This document shows positions 35,052-45,028 of a DNA stretch of 64,000 bases, one piece after another (positions within the stretch are counted from its first letter, which is position 1; each line of letters begins with the position of its first letter). Source of the stretch: Thermosynechococcaceae cyanobacterium MS004 (GTDB taxonomy: Bacteria > Cyanobacteriota > Cyanobacteriia > Thermosynechococcales > Thermosynechococcaceae); NCBI GenBank assembly GCA_022402525.1, contig JAKRSB010000081.1, positions 1-64,000 on the forward strand, in the 5' to 3' direction. The notes under the pieces were generated by a model that saw nothing but the letters and a program-made list of their open reading frames with translations, made no database searches and was not told the origin of the DNA. The translations under genes and the position numbers were made by a program.

Positions 35052-35090
35052 CTGAACCAAGGAACACTGAACCAAGAAACGCTGAACTGT
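35052..35090. repeat. 15-bp tandem units between pilC and pilT
   Basis: CTGAACCAAGGAACA (35052-35066) and CTGAACCAAGAAACG (35067-35081) are followed by a partial third CTGAAC. They lie 33 bp after the pilT stop (minus strand). Confidence 0.8.
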
Positions 35091-35122
35091 GCGGGTTCCG
35101 GCCGTGCAGAATAAGCGTTTTT

Positions 35123-36229
35123 CTAGCGCCGCCGCATCCCTGCAGGCTCAACTGGGCCCGTGCCAATCAGCCGCTGGAGTTCTTCTGGGCGAGAGGTCTT
35201 GGACATCGCAGACTCAAAGGAAATGGTGCCTGCATTATATAAATCCGCCAGCACTTTTTCGAGAGTCACCATGTTGAGCCGTCCCCCAGTCTGAATTGCT
35301 GAGTAGATTTGAGAGGTTTTTCCTTCTCGAATGAGATTGGCGATCGCAGGAGTCACCACCATAATTTCTTGAGCGAGTGTCCGGCCATATTCCCCAGGCT
35401 TTACGTTTTTGCGCGGCACCAGCGTTTGGCTAAAGACTGCCACCAGGGAGTTAGACAACTGCACCCGCACCTGGGTCTGCTGCTCTGGGGGGAATACATC
35501 CACCATCCGGTCCACGGTTTGAGATGCGGAGCTGGTGTGCAGCGTACCGAAGACTAAGTGTCCCGTTTCAGCGGCGGTAATCGCAAGCTGAATGGTTTCT
35601 AGATCCCGCAGTTCCCCCACCAGAATCACGTCTGGGTCTTCTCGCAAAGAGGATTTCAGGGCATTGGAAAAGCTGCGCGTATCTTCTCCCACTTGGCGCT
35701 GGTGAATGACGCTTTTAATGGGTTCATAGACAAATTCAATGGGGTCTTCAATGGTCAGAATATGCTCTGCCCGCGTAATGTTGATGTTGTTAATCATCGA
35801 AGCGAGGGTGGTGGACTTCCCCGATCCGGTTGGCCCGGTCACCAGAATTAAACCCCTGGGCTTTTCCGACATTTCGCGGACAATATTGGGCAGCCCCAAG
35901 GTTTCAATGGTGGGAATTTTGGAGCTGAGGGCGCGGAGTGCTGCCGCATAGGTGCCCCGATCTTTATAGACATTGACCCGAAACCGCGCTAAACCGCGCA
36001 CCCCATAGGAGCAGTCTAGTTCCCAGTTTTGCTCTAGGTTCTTGCGCTGGGTGTTGTTGAGCATGGTAAAAATGAGGCGTTGACACTGCTCAGGGGTCAG
36101 CGGATCTCGATCGGTGGGGGTCAATTTTCCGTTAATGCGGATATAGGGGGAAAGCCCCGCTGAAATATGTAGATCTGAGCCACCGCGCTCTACGACCTCT
36201 TCCATTAAATCTTCAATCATGTAGTCCAT
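35123..36229 (-). CDS. pilT: Type IV pilus retraction ATPase
   Basis: PilT powers pilus disassembly and so twitching or phototactic movement and DNA uptake. The N-terminal MDYMIEDLMEEVVERGGSDL and the RinvG-like IRINGKL are typical. The Walker A GPTGSGKST lies near 130, the Asp box and Walker B LREDPDVILVGELRDLETI follow, and the His box TLHTSSASQTVDRM is intact. At 368 residues it is normal. It sits between pilB and pilC in the same orientation. Confidence 0.96.
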   Translation of the reverse strand: MDYMIEDLMEEVVERGGSDLHISAGLSPYIRINGKLTPTDRDPLTPEQCQRLIFTMLNNTQRKNLEQNWELDCSYGVRGLARFRVNVYKDRGTYAAALRALSSKIPTIETLGLPNIVREMSEKPRGLILVTGPTGSGKSTTLASMINNINITRAEHILTIEDPIEFVYEPIKSVIHQRQVGEDTRSFSNALKSSLREDPDVILVGELRDLETIQLAITAAETGHLVFGTLHTSSASQTVDRMVDVFPPEQQTQVRVQLSNSLVAVFSQTLVPRKNVKPGEYGRTLAQEIMVVTPAIANLIREGKTSQIYSAIQTGGRLNMVTLEKVLADLYNAGTISFESAMSKTSRPEELQRLIGTGPVEPAGMRRR

Positions 36230-36385
36230 AAGGCTCTCCTCTAAGGCGCGGTTTACTCTGTAATCAATTCATCAGTAGTTGAGAATGCAGCGAAGGGGCT
36301 TCTGACTTGGCAGCGTTGATTTTGTCAAAACTTTCATGGAGCCAGCGCTTCCCACTAAGTCCCTCCGGTGCTGGTTTCCCACTCC

Positions 36386-38383
36386 CTAGTCTTCAAAGCG
36401 AGCCGTCATGCAGTAGGGGCAGTCGAGCCACTCCGGTTTAGCAGCAGCGCCACAGACGCGGCAGGTCAAGGAACTCTTACGCTTTGCCTTCAGCTCTGAC
36501 TCCAGACCAGAGTCGGTAAAGGTCACTCGCTCCACTTCATCCAGGGTTGTTTCACCGCGTTTCACGAGGTTGAGGCTGTAGGACAGTAGGGTAATCATGC
36601 CCTCATCCACGGCAACCTCCTTGATGCGCTCCGTGGGAGCACCTTCGGTGACCAGGCCCTGGAGCAGTTCAGTGATGCGCATAATTTCGTAAACCCCAAC
36701 CCGTCCTCGGTAGCCAATCCCGTTACAGTTGGAGCAGACGGGCTTGCCAGAGTGAAGCTCTTCTGGGGTCAGGGTATTGGCCTTATAAAAGGTGATTTCA
36801 GTGCCGACTGAGGCGGACAGGCCAAAGCGACCTAGATCGGTGGGGGAAGGCTGGTACGGAATACGGCATTCTGCACAGACGCGGCGCACCAGACGCTGAG
36901 CCACCACCCCAATGAGCGAAGCAGAAACCATGAACGGCTCTACGTCCATTTCGGCAAGACGGGCGATCGCGCTGGCTGCATCGTTGGTGTGCAGGGTTGT
37001 TAACACCAAATGCCCGGTCAAGGCTGCTTCAATGGCGGTTTTTGCCGTTTCCTTGTCACGAGTCTCACCCACCAGAATCACGTCTGGATCTTGGCGCAGG
37101 AAGGCGCGGAGAATCGTTGCAAAGTCCATCCCCTTTTCACGAATCACCTGAACCTGGGTGAGTCCGGGCAAAGTGTATTCAATGGGGTCTTCTGCCGTAC
37201 TGATATTGACCCCAGGATGATTACATTCTGCCAGGGCCGAGTAGAGCGTCGTGGTTTTCCCTGAACCCGTCGGCCCCGTAACCAGAATTAGCCCAAAGGG
37301 CCGAGTCACCATGTCTCGCACAATTTCTAAGCTGTCGGGGTCGGTGATCAGCTTATCTAAGCCGAGCTGCGTGGAAGAGTTATCCAAAATTCGCAGCACC
37401 ACCTTTTCACCAAAGCGGCTCGGCAGGGTACTGACCCGAAAATCCACTTTGCGGCCCTGATAGAGACGCCGAATGCGTCCATCTTGAGGCTGACGGCGCT
37501 CAGCAATATCAAGGCTGGCAATAATCTTAAAGCGGGACACGACCGCCGCAATAATTTTGCGCGGCAATGGGTCAAAGGCTTGGCTTAACACCCCGTCTTT
37601 CCGAAAACGAATCCGAAGGCTTTCCTCTTGAGGCTCAATATGAATATCTGATACGCCCTCTTGCAGCGCCTTTGCCAAAATTTTATTGACCAAGCCAATA
37701 ATTGGCGCGGCCTCCGCATCCTGAAGTGCTGCGCCTAAATCTGTATCCCCCTCATCAGAACTCAGCTCTTCAAAGCCGACCATGGCGTCTAAGTCGTCGC
37801 CGAGGTCAATCTCCATAGACTGGGCAATGCTGGCTTTCGACTGGCGCTCTGCATTTTCGTCCAGATATTTTTGAATGAGCTGCAGGTAGTCATCCGGCGC
37901 AATCACCATGCGGCGGGAAACAATGCCTTCAGGGCGCAAAATCCGATTCAGCCGATCCAGCGCTTCCAGGTTATCTGGCTTAACCATCGCCACGAGGAGC
38001 GTGGGCGGGTCAACTTCTGAATTAAGACTGAGCGGAATTAATTCATAGTTCCGACAAATCTCGAGGGGAATATAGCGCTCAATCAACGCTCCAATCTGGT
38101 CGGTGGGAATTTGATTGATTTCTGGATCAAGGGAGTCAATCCCGTAAATGATCTTGAGCTCAAAGAGCTGCTGCTGCTTATATTGCCGCAGCAAATCTGG
38201 CGGCAAAGCCTTTCCGGTTAAACCCTGAAGTACCTCGACCAGCGACTTGCCTGACTGCCGACTTTCAAGCGAGGCTTGTAGCATCTGCTCTTGGTCGGCG
38301 TAGCCCGTTAAAATTAGCTTGTTCCCGAAGGGCGAAAAGCTCTGGCGGGTAATTAAAGCACGTCGCGAAGAAGAGTTAACCAT
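36386..38383 (-). CDS. pilB: Type IV pilus assembly ATPase
   Basis: PilB powers pilus extension from the cytoplasmic side. The N-terminal GspE/MshEN-type domain (about 1-170) is followed by the secretion-ATPase core with GPTGSGKTT, FLRQDPDVILVGETRDKETA and LTTLHTNDAASAIARL. Four metal-binding cysteines are present in CAEC and CSNC. Past the core, the last 30 residues add CRVC and CPYC, a possible second zinc ribbon. At 665 residues it is close to the cyanobacterial norm. It starts the pilB-pilT-pilC run, 952 bp from divergent grpE. Confidence 0.95.
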   Translation of the reverse strand: MVNSSSRRALITRQSFSPFGNKLILTGYADQEQMLQASLESRQSGKSLVEVLQGLTGKALPPDLLRQYKQQQLFELKIIYGIDSLDPEINQIPTDQIGALIERYIPLEICRNYELIPLSLNSEVDPPTLLVAMVKPDNLEALDRLNRILRPEGIVSRRMVIAPDDYLQLIQKYLDENAERQSKASIAQSMEIDLGDDLDAMVGFEELSSDEGDTDLGAALQDAEAAPIIGLVNKILAKALQEGVSDIHIEPQEESLRIRFRKDGVLSQAFDPLPRKIIAAVVSRFKIIASLDIAERRQPQDGRIRRLYQGRKVDFRVSTLPSRFGEKVVLRILDNSSTQLGLDKLITDPDSLEIVRDMVTRPFGLILVTGPTGSGKTTTLYSALAECNHPGVNISTAEDPIEYTLPGLTQVQVIREKGMDFATILRAFLRQDPDVILVGETRDKETAKTAIEAALTGHLVLTTLHTNDAASAIARLAEMDVEPFMVSASLIGVVAQRLVRRVCAECRIPYQPSPTDLGRFGLSASVGTEITFYKANTLTPEELHSGKPVCSNCNGIGYRGRVGVYEIMRITELLQGLVTEGAPTERIKEVAVDEGMITLLSYSLNLVKRGETTLDEVERVTFTDSGLESELKAKRKSSLTCRVCGAAAKPEWLDCPYCMTARFED

Positions 38384-39003
38384 AGGACTCTAACCGAAAC
38401 CTTAAGTGAGATATAAAGAGCGAAGCTATATATACAAAAAGAGTGAAGCCGTATAAAACTTCTACTGGGTTGAGTCAGTTGGATTCAGGCAACTTGATGC
38501 AGTCGGCTGGATTGTATCAATTTTAAGAGGATGATAAAAAAGGATCTATCCAACCTCAATCGTCTACCTTATCGTCTGCCAGTAAACCCAGAAGCATAAT
38601 TGGTCACGATAATCAGCACCATTTGTGATCGGCACTATTCAAAACGTATCGATGATGCTTCCCTATACAGCGTTCCCACATGGCTGCCTTTTTTTAGCAA
38701 TGTGAGTATTGAAATCATCCATGAATAATTCATGCACACTTGGGGCACAATAAAATCGACAACACAATAACCTTTGGATTTTCTTGTTAACGGCTCTCGA
38801 CTCAGCTTCATTGATATGTTTATATCCGCAGAAGTTTCCCCTGAGATTAGGTCAACGCCCTTGAAGAATGGGACATCGCAATATGGGATAAGACTCTATT
38901 CCTGCTTAGTGTCAAGGCTGCATTGGCAGTCAAACGTGGCCAATCAAACAGCAGAGTCAAAATGTTAAGCTTATTCTCAGGTTCTTAAGGATTGGGTTAC
39001 ATG

Positions 39004-39078
39004 GTCTTGATGCCTACAGTCTTGATGCTCACGACGTTGACGCTCACGACCTTGATGTTCACGGTTTCAATGCTCAGA
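39004..39078. repeat. Five-unit 15-bp array upstream of grpE
   Basis: Units are GTCTTGATGCCTACA, GTCTTGATGCTCACG, ACGTTGACGCTCACG, ACCTTGATGTTCACG and GTTTCAATGCTCAGA, in exact 15-bp steps. It lies 258 bp before the grpE start. Confidence 0.9.
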
Positions 39079-39303
39079 TTCAGTGCTCAGAACTTAGCAC
39101 GTTGCTCTAAGTTATGAAGTACAAGCCCTAGACCACAGGATCTAGACTGAAACTTCTGCATCAGGATCTGTCTGACGGAAGAAGAGCCCTAAGATAAATG
39201 TATCTATGCATTGATTTTAGTCAAGTTTAATCCAGTTTTGATTGGACAGACTGTATTGACCCAGCTTAAAATCCTGCCTCTCACTAGATGCCTCCAACTA
39301 GAT

Positions 39304-39335
39304 AAAGACTACTCAATTTAAAGACTACTCAATCC
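39304..39335. repeat. 16-bp tandem pair flush with the grpE start codon
   Basis: AAAGACTACTCAATTT (39304-39319) and AAAGACTACTCAATCC (39320-39335) end one base before the ATG at 39336. No Shine-Dalgarno sequence is visible in the repeat. Confidence 0.9.
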
Positions 39336-40175
39336 ATGAGCGCTGAGTTCGCAGAAATGACTGAAAATTCTGATATGAGCATAAATGAAGACGGAACAGT
39401 ACAGGATATGAAGACTGATGGGGCGATCGCATCTGAGGAATCCATGGCAGACATGACCTCTAGTCAGGAAGCAGATTCAAGCTCCGCAGCTTCAGCATCC
39501 ACCAGTTCAGGTTTGGAAGATTTAGAGGTAAGGGAAGACCTCGCTCAGCAGGGAGAAGAAAACTTGGCCGCTACGGTTGCCGCAGGGGAAAATCCAGAAG
39601 AGATTTTAGCGCCAGAAGTGACGGAAGCAGCCCCAGAAGCGGCAGATGGTGATGTTGTAGCGCAGCTTGCAACGCAGGTTGAATCCCTGCGCCTTCAGGT
39701 TGAGGAGCGAACAAGTCAGTATATGAGGATTGCGGCTGACTTTGATAACTTCCGCAAGCGCAACGAACGGGAAAAAAGTGAGCTAGAGCTTCGGGTGAAG
39801 CGGGATGCCATCAGTGAACTGCTGCCGGTGATTGATAGTTTTGAGCGGGCACGCACCCAAATCAAGCCCCAAACTGATCAAGAGGTCAATATCCACAAGA
39901 GCTATCAAGGCGTTTATAAGCAGCTAGTGGACTGTCTGAAGCGGGTTGGAGTCTCGCCCATGCGTGTGGAGGGACAGCCCTTTGATCCGGTCTACCACGA
40001 CGCCATTATGCGTGAGGCGACCAATGAACATCCAGAGGGGACTGTTATCGAAGATCTGCGCCGGGGCTATCTCATGGGCGATCTGGTTTTGCGTCACGCG
40101 ATGGTGAAGGTTGCGATCGCCGCAGACCCCACCGCCCCATCTGAGGCAGGCGAGGATGATTCAGGTGCTGAATAA
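39336..40175 (+). CDS. grpE: GrpE nucleotide exchange factor
   Basis: GrpE releases ADP from DnaK in the chaperone cycle. After an acidic, Ser/Ala-rich N-terminal extension of about 100 residues, a long coiled coil (VAQLATQVESLRLQVEERTS, about 105-150) leads into the conserved YMRIAADFDNFRKRNEREK and the C-terminal beta domain with GVYKQLVDCLKRVGV and GYLMGDLVLRHAMVKVA. At 279 residues it is long because of the N-terminus. It opens the operon grpE-dnaK-dnaJ-tusA-rsgA. Confidence 0.95.
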   Translation: MSAEFAEMTENSDMSINEDGTVQDMKTDGAIASEESMADMTSSQEADSSSAASASTSSGLEDLEVREDLAQQGEENLAATVAAGENPEEILAPEVTEAAPEAADGDVVAQLATQVESLRLQVEERTSQYMRIAADFDNFRKRNEREKSELELRVKRDAISELLPVIDSFERARTQIKPQTDQEVNIHKSYQGVYKQLVDCLKRVGVSPMRVEGQPFDPVYHDAIMREATNEHPEGTVIEDLRRGYLMGDLVLRHAMVKVAIAADPTAPSEAGEDDSGAE

Positions 40176-40263
40176 AATACGTTGTGCTCAAAGAGCTCTC
40201 TGCCTCTAGTCCGAGACTCTAGCCAAAGGTTCCTTCAATATTCCTTGTTTGTAGATTTAAGTC

Positions 40264-42243
40264 ATGGGGAAAGTCATCGGAATTGATTTGGGAACGACGA
40301 ATAGCTGCGTAGCTGTTCTCGAAGGCGGTCAGCCGATCGTCATTCCTAATGCGGAAGGAGGACGCACAACCCCCAGCATTGTCGGGTTTGGTAAGTCCGG
40401 CGATCGCCTCGTGGGTCAGCTTGCCAAGCGACAGGCCGTCACCAATGCGGAAAATACAGTGTTCAGCATTAAGCGGTTCATTGGTCGGCGCTGGCAAGAA
40501 ACCGAAATCGAGCGCGCCCGCATCTCCTACAGTTCCGTAGCGGGTCGTGACGACACCGTGGATGTTCTCATTCGCGGCAAAGCCTATACCCCCCAAGAAA
40601 TTTCGGCCATGATTCTCCAGAAGCTAAAGCAGGATGCGGAAGCTTATCTGGGAGAATCTGTGACCCAGGCTGTCATTACCGTGCCCGCCTACTTCAGTGA
40701 CGCCCAGCGCCAAGCCACCAAAGACGCTGGGACGATCGCCGGGCTAGAGGTCATGCGCATCATCAACGAGCCCACAGCGGCGGCACTGTCCTATGGGCTC
40801 GATAAGCAAGACCAAGAGCAATGCATTTTAGTCTTTGACCTAGGAGGCGGCACCTTTGACGTCTCAATTTTACAGCTTGGCGACGGCATTTTTGAAGTCA
40901 AGGCGACGGGCGGCAATAATCACCTGGGGGGAGATGACTTTGACGACGCCGTTTTGCGGTGGATGATCGACGCCTTCCAAGAGCAAGAAAAGATCGACCT
41001 TTCCAACGATAAAATGGCGCTCCAGCGGCTGCGAGAAGCCGCAGAAAAGGCCAAGGTGGAGCTGTCCAGCACGGTCAGCACCTCCATTAATTTGCCCTTT
41101 ATCACCGCTGATGAGTCTGGCCCAAAGCACCTTGAAATGAATTTGAGCCGCGCTACCTTTGAAGGGCTGGTACGGCACTTAGTAGAGGCAACCCTAGAGC
41201 CTATCGAGCAGGCGCTCAAAGACAGTGGCCTTGAGCCTGAAAACATTCAGCGCATTATTTTAGTGGGCGGCTCCACTCGAATTCCGGCGGTGCAGGAAGC
41301 GGTTAAGCGCTTTTTTGACGGGAAAGCCCCCGATCGATCGGTCAACCCCGACGAAGCTGTTGCCTTGGGTGCAGCCATTCAGGCTGGGGTCTTAGGTGGA
41401 GAAGTAAAAGATCTGCTGCTGCTGGATGTTACGCCCCTTTCCCTGGGCATTGAAACCTTGGGTGGCGTGTTTACCCGCATCATTGACCGCAATACGACCC
41501 TCCCCACCAGCCGTTCACAAGGGTTCTCTACGGCGACAGACGGGCAAACCTCCGTGGAAATTCAGGTTTTCCAGGGTGAGCGCGCTATGGTCAAGGACAA
41601 CAAATGCCTCGGCAAATTTGAGCTGACAGGCATCCCGCCAGCGCCTAGGGGGGTTCCTCAAATTGAAGTGACCTTTGATATTGACGCCAACGGCATTCTG
41701 AACGTTGCTGCCCAGGATAAGGGTACAGGCCGACAGCAGAGCATCAGCATTTCTAATACGGGCGGACTCAGCAGTCTAGAAGTGGAGCGGATGCGTCAAG
41801 AAGCTCAAATCTATGCGGACTATGATCGTAAGCAGCAGGAAATTGCCCAAATCAAAAACCAAATGGATGGCGTGATCTACAGCTACACCTCCACTATTCA
41901 AGAAAGCGGCCATTTGGTCGATGCGGGTATTAAGCAGCGTGCGGAGCGGCTTGTTGAAGAACTGAAGGTGCTGTCCGTGCAGCCGGATGTTGTGTCTTCC
42001 ATGCTGCAAAGCAAGATTGATCAGCTCCAGCAGGTTTTACTAGAGCTAGGCACTGCTGTCTATCATCAATCGCCAGGAGTCTATGAAGCAGCAGCCAGCG
42101 CCGCCGCTAATGGCTCACCTGAACCTGTTACTGTGGGGAGCAATGTCAAGGACTCCAGTAGCTGGAGTTTTGGAGATGAGCAGACGCTGATTGGAGATGA
42201 TATCGACGAGACGGTCATTACGGATTATGAAGCGGTAGACTAG
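40264..42243 (+). CDS. dnaK: Chaperone DnaK (Hsp70)
   Basis: DnaK binds and releases unfolded proteins using ATP. The nucleotide-binding domain begins [20 protein letters not shown], with [20 protein letters not shown] and [14 protein letters not shown]; the substrate-binding domain has [14 protein letters not shown] and [20 protein letters not shown]. The helical lid follows, and the C-terminus ends [12 protein letters not shown] instead of an EEVD-like end. At 659 residues it is full length. Cyanobacteria have several DnaK paralogues; this is the one linked to grpE and dnaJ. Confidence 0.95.
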   Translation: MGKVIGIDLGTTNSCVAVLEGGQPIVIPNAEGGRTTPSIVGFGKSGDRLVGQLAKRQAVTNAENTVFSIKRFIGRRWQETEIERARISYSSVAGRDDTVDVLIRGKAYTPQEISAMILQKLKQDAEAYLGESVTQAVITVPAYFSDAQRQATKDAGTIAGLEVMRIINEPTAAALSYGLDKQDQEQCILVFDLGGGTFDVSILQLGDGIFEVKATGGNNHLGGDDFDDAVLRWMIDAFQEQEKIDLSNDKMALQRLREAAEKAKVELSSTVSTSINLPFITADESGPKHLEMNLSRATFEGLVRHLVEATLEPIEQALKDSGLEPENIQRIILVGGSTRIPAVQEAVKRFFDGKAPDRSVNPDEAVALGAAIQAGVLGGEVKDLLLLDVTPLSLGIETLGGVFTRIIDRNTTLPTSRSQGFSTATDGQTSVEIQVFQGERAMVKDNKCLGKFELTGIPPAPRGVPQIEVTFDIDANGILNVAAQDKGTGRQQSISISNTGGLSSLEVERMRQEAQIYADYDRKQQEIAQIKNQMDGVIYSYTSTIQESGHLVDAGIKQRAERLVEELKVLSVQPDVVSSMLQSKIDQLQQVLLELGTAVYHQSPGVYEAAASAAANGSPEPVTVGSNVKDSSSWSFGDEQTLIGDDIDETVITDYEAVD

Positions 42244-42291
42244 CGGCTAGAGATCTTCTTGTTTTTACGCTGTAACTGAAACACTGTACCT

Positions 42292-43422
42292 ATGGCTGGC
42301 GACTACTACGAACTATTGGGTGTCTCTCGGAGCGCAAATGCAGATGAGCTAAAGCAAGCTTATCGCCGCCTAGCCCGTAAGTATCACCCCGACGTGAATA
42401 AGGAGCCGGGGGCGGAAGATCGATTTAAGGAGATTAATCGGGCTTACGAAGTGCTGTCGGACGCGGATTTGCGATCGCGCTATGACCAGTTTGGGGAGGC
42501 GGGGGTCAGCTCTGGCGGTGGTGCGGGCTACCAAGACTTCTCCGACATGGGCGGCATTGCGGACATCTTTGAGAGCTTTTTTGGTGGCTTTGGGGGTGCG
42601 GGCGGCGGCCAAGGTGCGCGGCGGCGGTCTTCCCCGACCCGTGGGGATGATTTACGATTTGACCTCAAGCTAGACTTTCGGGAAGCCATCTTTGGCGGAG
42701 AGCATCAAATTCGGATTAATCACCTAGAAAACTGCGGCACTTGCCAGGGTTCTGGGGCAAAAGCCGGCACCAAACCCCAAACCTGCGGCACCTGTCAGGG
42801 AGCAGGACAGGTGAGACGGGCAACCCGTACCCCCTTTGGCAGCTTTACCCAAGTTTCTGTGTGTCCCACCTGTAACGGAACAGGCCAAGTCATTACAGAA
42901 AAATGCGATGCTTGCGGCGGCAAGGGGCAAAACCAGGTGGCCAAAAAGCTCAAGTTGACTATTCCGCCAGGGGTCGATACCGGGACTCGTCTGCGGGTCT
43001 CCAACGAAGGGGATGCTGGAACCAGGGGTGGGCCTGCAGGGGATCTGTACGTCTATCTTTTTGTCCAAGAAGATCCAGAGTTTCGTCGGGACGGCATTAG
43101 CATTCTCTCCGATCTCAAAATTAGCTACCTACAGGCCATCCTGGGGGCAGAAATTGCGGTCAAAACCGTGGATGGCGAACAGCCTCTCACGATTCCAGCT
43201 GGCACCCAGCCCGGAACTGTCCTAACCCTGGAAAATCAAGGCGTGCCTCGCTTGGGCAACCCCGTTAGCCGTGGAGATCATCTCATTACTGTGGTGGTCG
43301 ATATTCCAAATCGTGTGACACCAGAGGAGCGAGAACTTCTGGAGCAGCTAGCGCAGATTCGAGGCGATCGCGCAGGGAAGGGCGGGGTCGAGGGCTTTTT
43401 AGGCGGACTCTTCGGAAGATGA
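42292..43422 (+). CDS. dnaJ: Chaperone DnaJ (Hsp40, type I)
   Basis: DnaJ delivers substrates to DnaK and stimulates its ATPase. The J domain has HPD within [12 protein letters not shown] (about residues 29-40). A Gly/Phe-rich linker follows ([14 protein letters not shown]), then four zinc-binding CxxCxGxG repeats: [24 protein letters not shown] and CDACGGKG. The C-terminal substrate-binding domains complete the 376 residues. Its TGA stop at 43420-43422 overlaps the ATG of a 20-codon frame that runs to tusA. Confidence 0.95.
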   Translation: MAGDYYELLGVSRSANADELKQAYRRLARKYHPDVNKEPGAEDRFKEINRAYEVLSDADLRSRYDQFGEAGVSSGGGAGYQDFSDMGGIADIFESFFGGFGGAGGGQGARRRSSPTRGDDLRFDLKLDFREAIFGGEHQIRINHLENCGTCQGSGAKAGTKPQTCGTCQGAGQVRRATRTPFGSFTQVSVCPTCNGTGQVITEKCDACGGKGQNQVAKKLKLTIPPGVDTGTRLRVSNEGDAGTRGGPAGDLYVYLFVQEDPEFRRDGISILSDLKISYLQAILGAEIAVKTVDGEQPLTIPAGTQPGTVLTLENQGVPRLGNPVSRGDHLITVVVDIPNRVTPEERELLEQLAQIRGDRAGKGGVEGFLGGLFGR

Positions 43423-43481
43423 TGCCCAGAAAAATTATGGCCAGAAAAATAATGGCCGGAAAGATGATGGCCAGAACATGA
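43419..43481 (+). CDS. Candidate 20-codon ORF bridging dnaJ and tusA
   Basis: The frame reads [20 protein letters not shown] and stops. Its ATG overlaps the dnaJ stop (ATGA, 43419-43422) and its TGA overlaps the tusA start (ATGA, 43478-43481), so ribosomes could pass by termination-reinitiation from dnaJ through to tusA. From 43422 on it is four 15-bp units: ATGCCCAGAAAAATT, ATGGCCAGAAAAATA, ATGGCCGGAAAGATG and ATGGCCAGAACATGA. The product would be a very basic peptide of MARKI repeats. No independent ribosome-binding site is seen. It may be a coupling leader, or chance product of a repeat. Confidence 0.4.
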   Translation: MMPRKIMARKIMAGKMMART

Positions 43482-43753
43482 GTCATGTCGTTTCTCTCCC
43501 TGAACCCCAGGAGCCAGACGCAACGCTAGATTTGCGAGGGGTGCCCTGCCCCTTAAGCTTTGTGCGGACAAAGCTCAAGCTCCAGCAAATGACGCCCGGT
43601 GCGCTACTAGAGGTATGGCTAGATGCAGGAGAACCCATTGAGCAGGTGCCCGACAGCTTAGTGATGGCTGGGTATAAGATCGAAGCGCGTACAGACCAAG
43701 ACTTGTTTTGTGTCTTGAGGGTGCGACGACCTTTAGTTGATGGGGTTGAATGA
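43478..43753 (+). CDS. TusA-family sulfur-carrier protein
   Basis: The 91-residue protein has the TusA/SirA fold signature TLDLRGVPCPLSFVRTKLKL with the sulfur-carrying Cys at position 24 (CPxS/P motif), then a compact beta-alpha domain with VAGYKIEA-like VMAGYKIEARTD. TusA-type proteins hand persulfide sulfur to tRNA thiolation or other pathways; the partner here is unknown. The start overlaps the mini-ORF stop, and the stop overlaps the rsgA start (ATGA), so translation is coupled on both sides. Confidence 0.88.
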   Translation: MSHVVSLPEPQEPDATLDLRGVPCPLSFVRTKLKLQQMTPGALLEVWLDAGEPIEQVPDSLVMAGYKIEARTDQDLFCVLRVRRPLVDGVE

Positions 43754-44913
43754 CAGTCCAGAAAATGGCCCAAAAGATAGCCCAGGACATTAACCTAAAA
43801 GTTCCGGTAGCGGCTCGCTCCAGCCATAAACGAGAAGCAGCCGTCCCTGAACCCAGCCTCATCGGGACGGTTGTTGCGGTGCAGGCCAATTTTTACCGAG
43901 TCCAGATCCCACAGACAGATCTCGGCGTCATGCACCTGCTCTGTACGCGCCGCGCTCGGCTAAAAAAGCTGGGGCAGCAGGTGATGGTGGGCGATCGCGT
44001 TTTGGTGGAGGAGCCGGACTGGCTGGGGGAGAGGGGTGCAATTGCGGAGGTACTGCCGCGCCATAGCGAACTAGAGCGTCCACCCATTGCCAATGCAGAC
44101 CAGGTGCTGCTGGTCTTTTCTTTGGCCGATCCTGTGATTGATGTTTACCAGCTCAGCCGTTTTCTGGTGGCGATCGAAAGTACAGGACTGGTCATTTTGC
44201 CCTGCTTTAGTAAAGCAGACCTCGTCAGTGCCGCAGAGCAGCAGCAGTGGTGCGATCGCTTAGCCCAATGGGGATATACAGCCTGCCTGATTAGCGTCCA
44301 AACTGGCTTAGGCTTAACCCAGCTCAGCACGGCGCTCCAGGGTAAAATTACCGTCCTGGCTGGGCCTTCTGGCGTGGGGAAGTCCAGCCTCATTAATACC
44401 CTAGTCCCGGATTTGGCGCTGCGCGTGGGAGAAGTGTCCGAGCACTGGCGACGGGGAAAGCACACAACCCGCCATGTCGAGCTGTTTGACTTGCCTAGGG
44501 GTGGACTCCTTGCAGATACCCCCGGCTTCAGTCAGCCCACCCTTTATACTCTGCCCGAACAGCTCATTTACGCCTTTCCAGAAGGGCGCGATCGCCTAAA
44601 AGTCGGGCAATGCCAATTCCGCGACTGCCTGCACCACCACGAACCGGGCTGTATTGTGCGAGGCGACTGGGAGCGATATCCAGATTATCTAGGCTTTTTA
44701 GAAGAGAGTCTGGCCTATCAGACCCAGCTACGGGAGTCGCCAAATCCAGAAGCGCGGGTCAAACTGAAGTCGAGTCAAAGCGGCGAGGATAGCTATGAGC
44801 CCAAGCTAGAAACCAAACGCTACCGGAGAACTGCACGCCGCACCCAGCAGCAGGCGCTCAATCATCTGTACGACGAAGCGCAAGACTCCGCTTATCCGTC
44901 TCATGGGCCATGA
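43750..44913 (+). CDS. rsgA: Small ribosomal subunit biogenesis GTPase RsgA
   Basis: RsgA is a circularly permuted GTPase that checks late maturation of the 30S subunit. An N-terminal OB-fold (about 35-100) is followed by the G4-G5-G1-G3 order: FSKAD (a variant of NKxD), GPSGVGKSSLINTL, then DTPGFSQP. The C-terminal zinc site C-x4-CLHHHEPGC is present. At 387 residues it is slightly long owing to a basic N-terminus and a C-terminal tail of charged residues. It is coupled to tusA by a 4-bp overlap. A 16-bp repeat pair crosses its stop codon. Confidence 0.94.
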   Translation: MTVQKMAQKIAQDINLKVPVAARSSHKREAAVPEPSLIGTVVAVQANFYRVQIPQTDLGVMHLLCTRRARLKKLGQQVMVGDRVLVEEPDWLGERGAIAEVLPRHSELERPPIANADQVLLVFSLADPVIDVYQLSRFLVAIESTGLVILPCFSKADLVSAAEQQQWCDRLAQWGYTACLISVQTGLGLTQLSTALQGKITVLAGPSGVGKSSLINTLVPDLALRVGEVSEHWRRGKHTTRHVELFDLPRGGLLADTPGFSQPTLYTLPEQLIYAFPEGRDRLKVGQCQFRDCLHHHEPGCIVRGDWERYPDYLGFLEESLAYQTQLRESPNPEARVKLKSSQSGEDSYEPKLETKRYRRTARRTQQQALNHLYDEAQDSAYPSHGP

Positions 44914-44933
44914 AGCTCATGGGTCATGAGGCT
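44902..44933. repeat. 16-bp tandem pair across the rsgA stop
   Basis: CATGGGCCATGAAGCT (44902-44917) and CATGGGTCATGAGGCT (44918-44933) are head to tail. The rsgA stop (44911-44913) lies in the first copy. Confidence 0.88.
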
Positions 44934-45028
44934 CCGTCATTTGGCGCTGCAAAAAAGCAGCTAGCCCCAGTACGATAGAGATTGGTTATCCACCCCACGA
45001 TTTATCTACCCTACGTTCCGGGAACCCC

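Larger units (their letters stand above)
38384..39335. other. 952-bp divergent spacer between pilB and grpE
   Basis: No gene is recognised; the small open frames lack ribosome-binding sites and protein-like composition. It contains two diverged copies of a roughly 22-bp repeat (around AAAGAGCGAAGC and AAAGAGTGAAGC, 38415-38455), a 15-bp array at 39004-39078, and a 16-bp pair just before grpE. No CIRCE heat-shock operator was found. Promoters for pilB and the chaperone operon must lie here. Confidence 0.5.

Noticed and set aside
38774-38968. 64-codon open frame between pilB and grpE
   Set aside because: No ribosome-binding site, random-looking composition, and no membership in a family I recognise.
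38384-39335. CIRCE heat-shock operator upstream of grpE
   Set aside because: Neither TTAGCACTC nor GAGTGCTAA is present.
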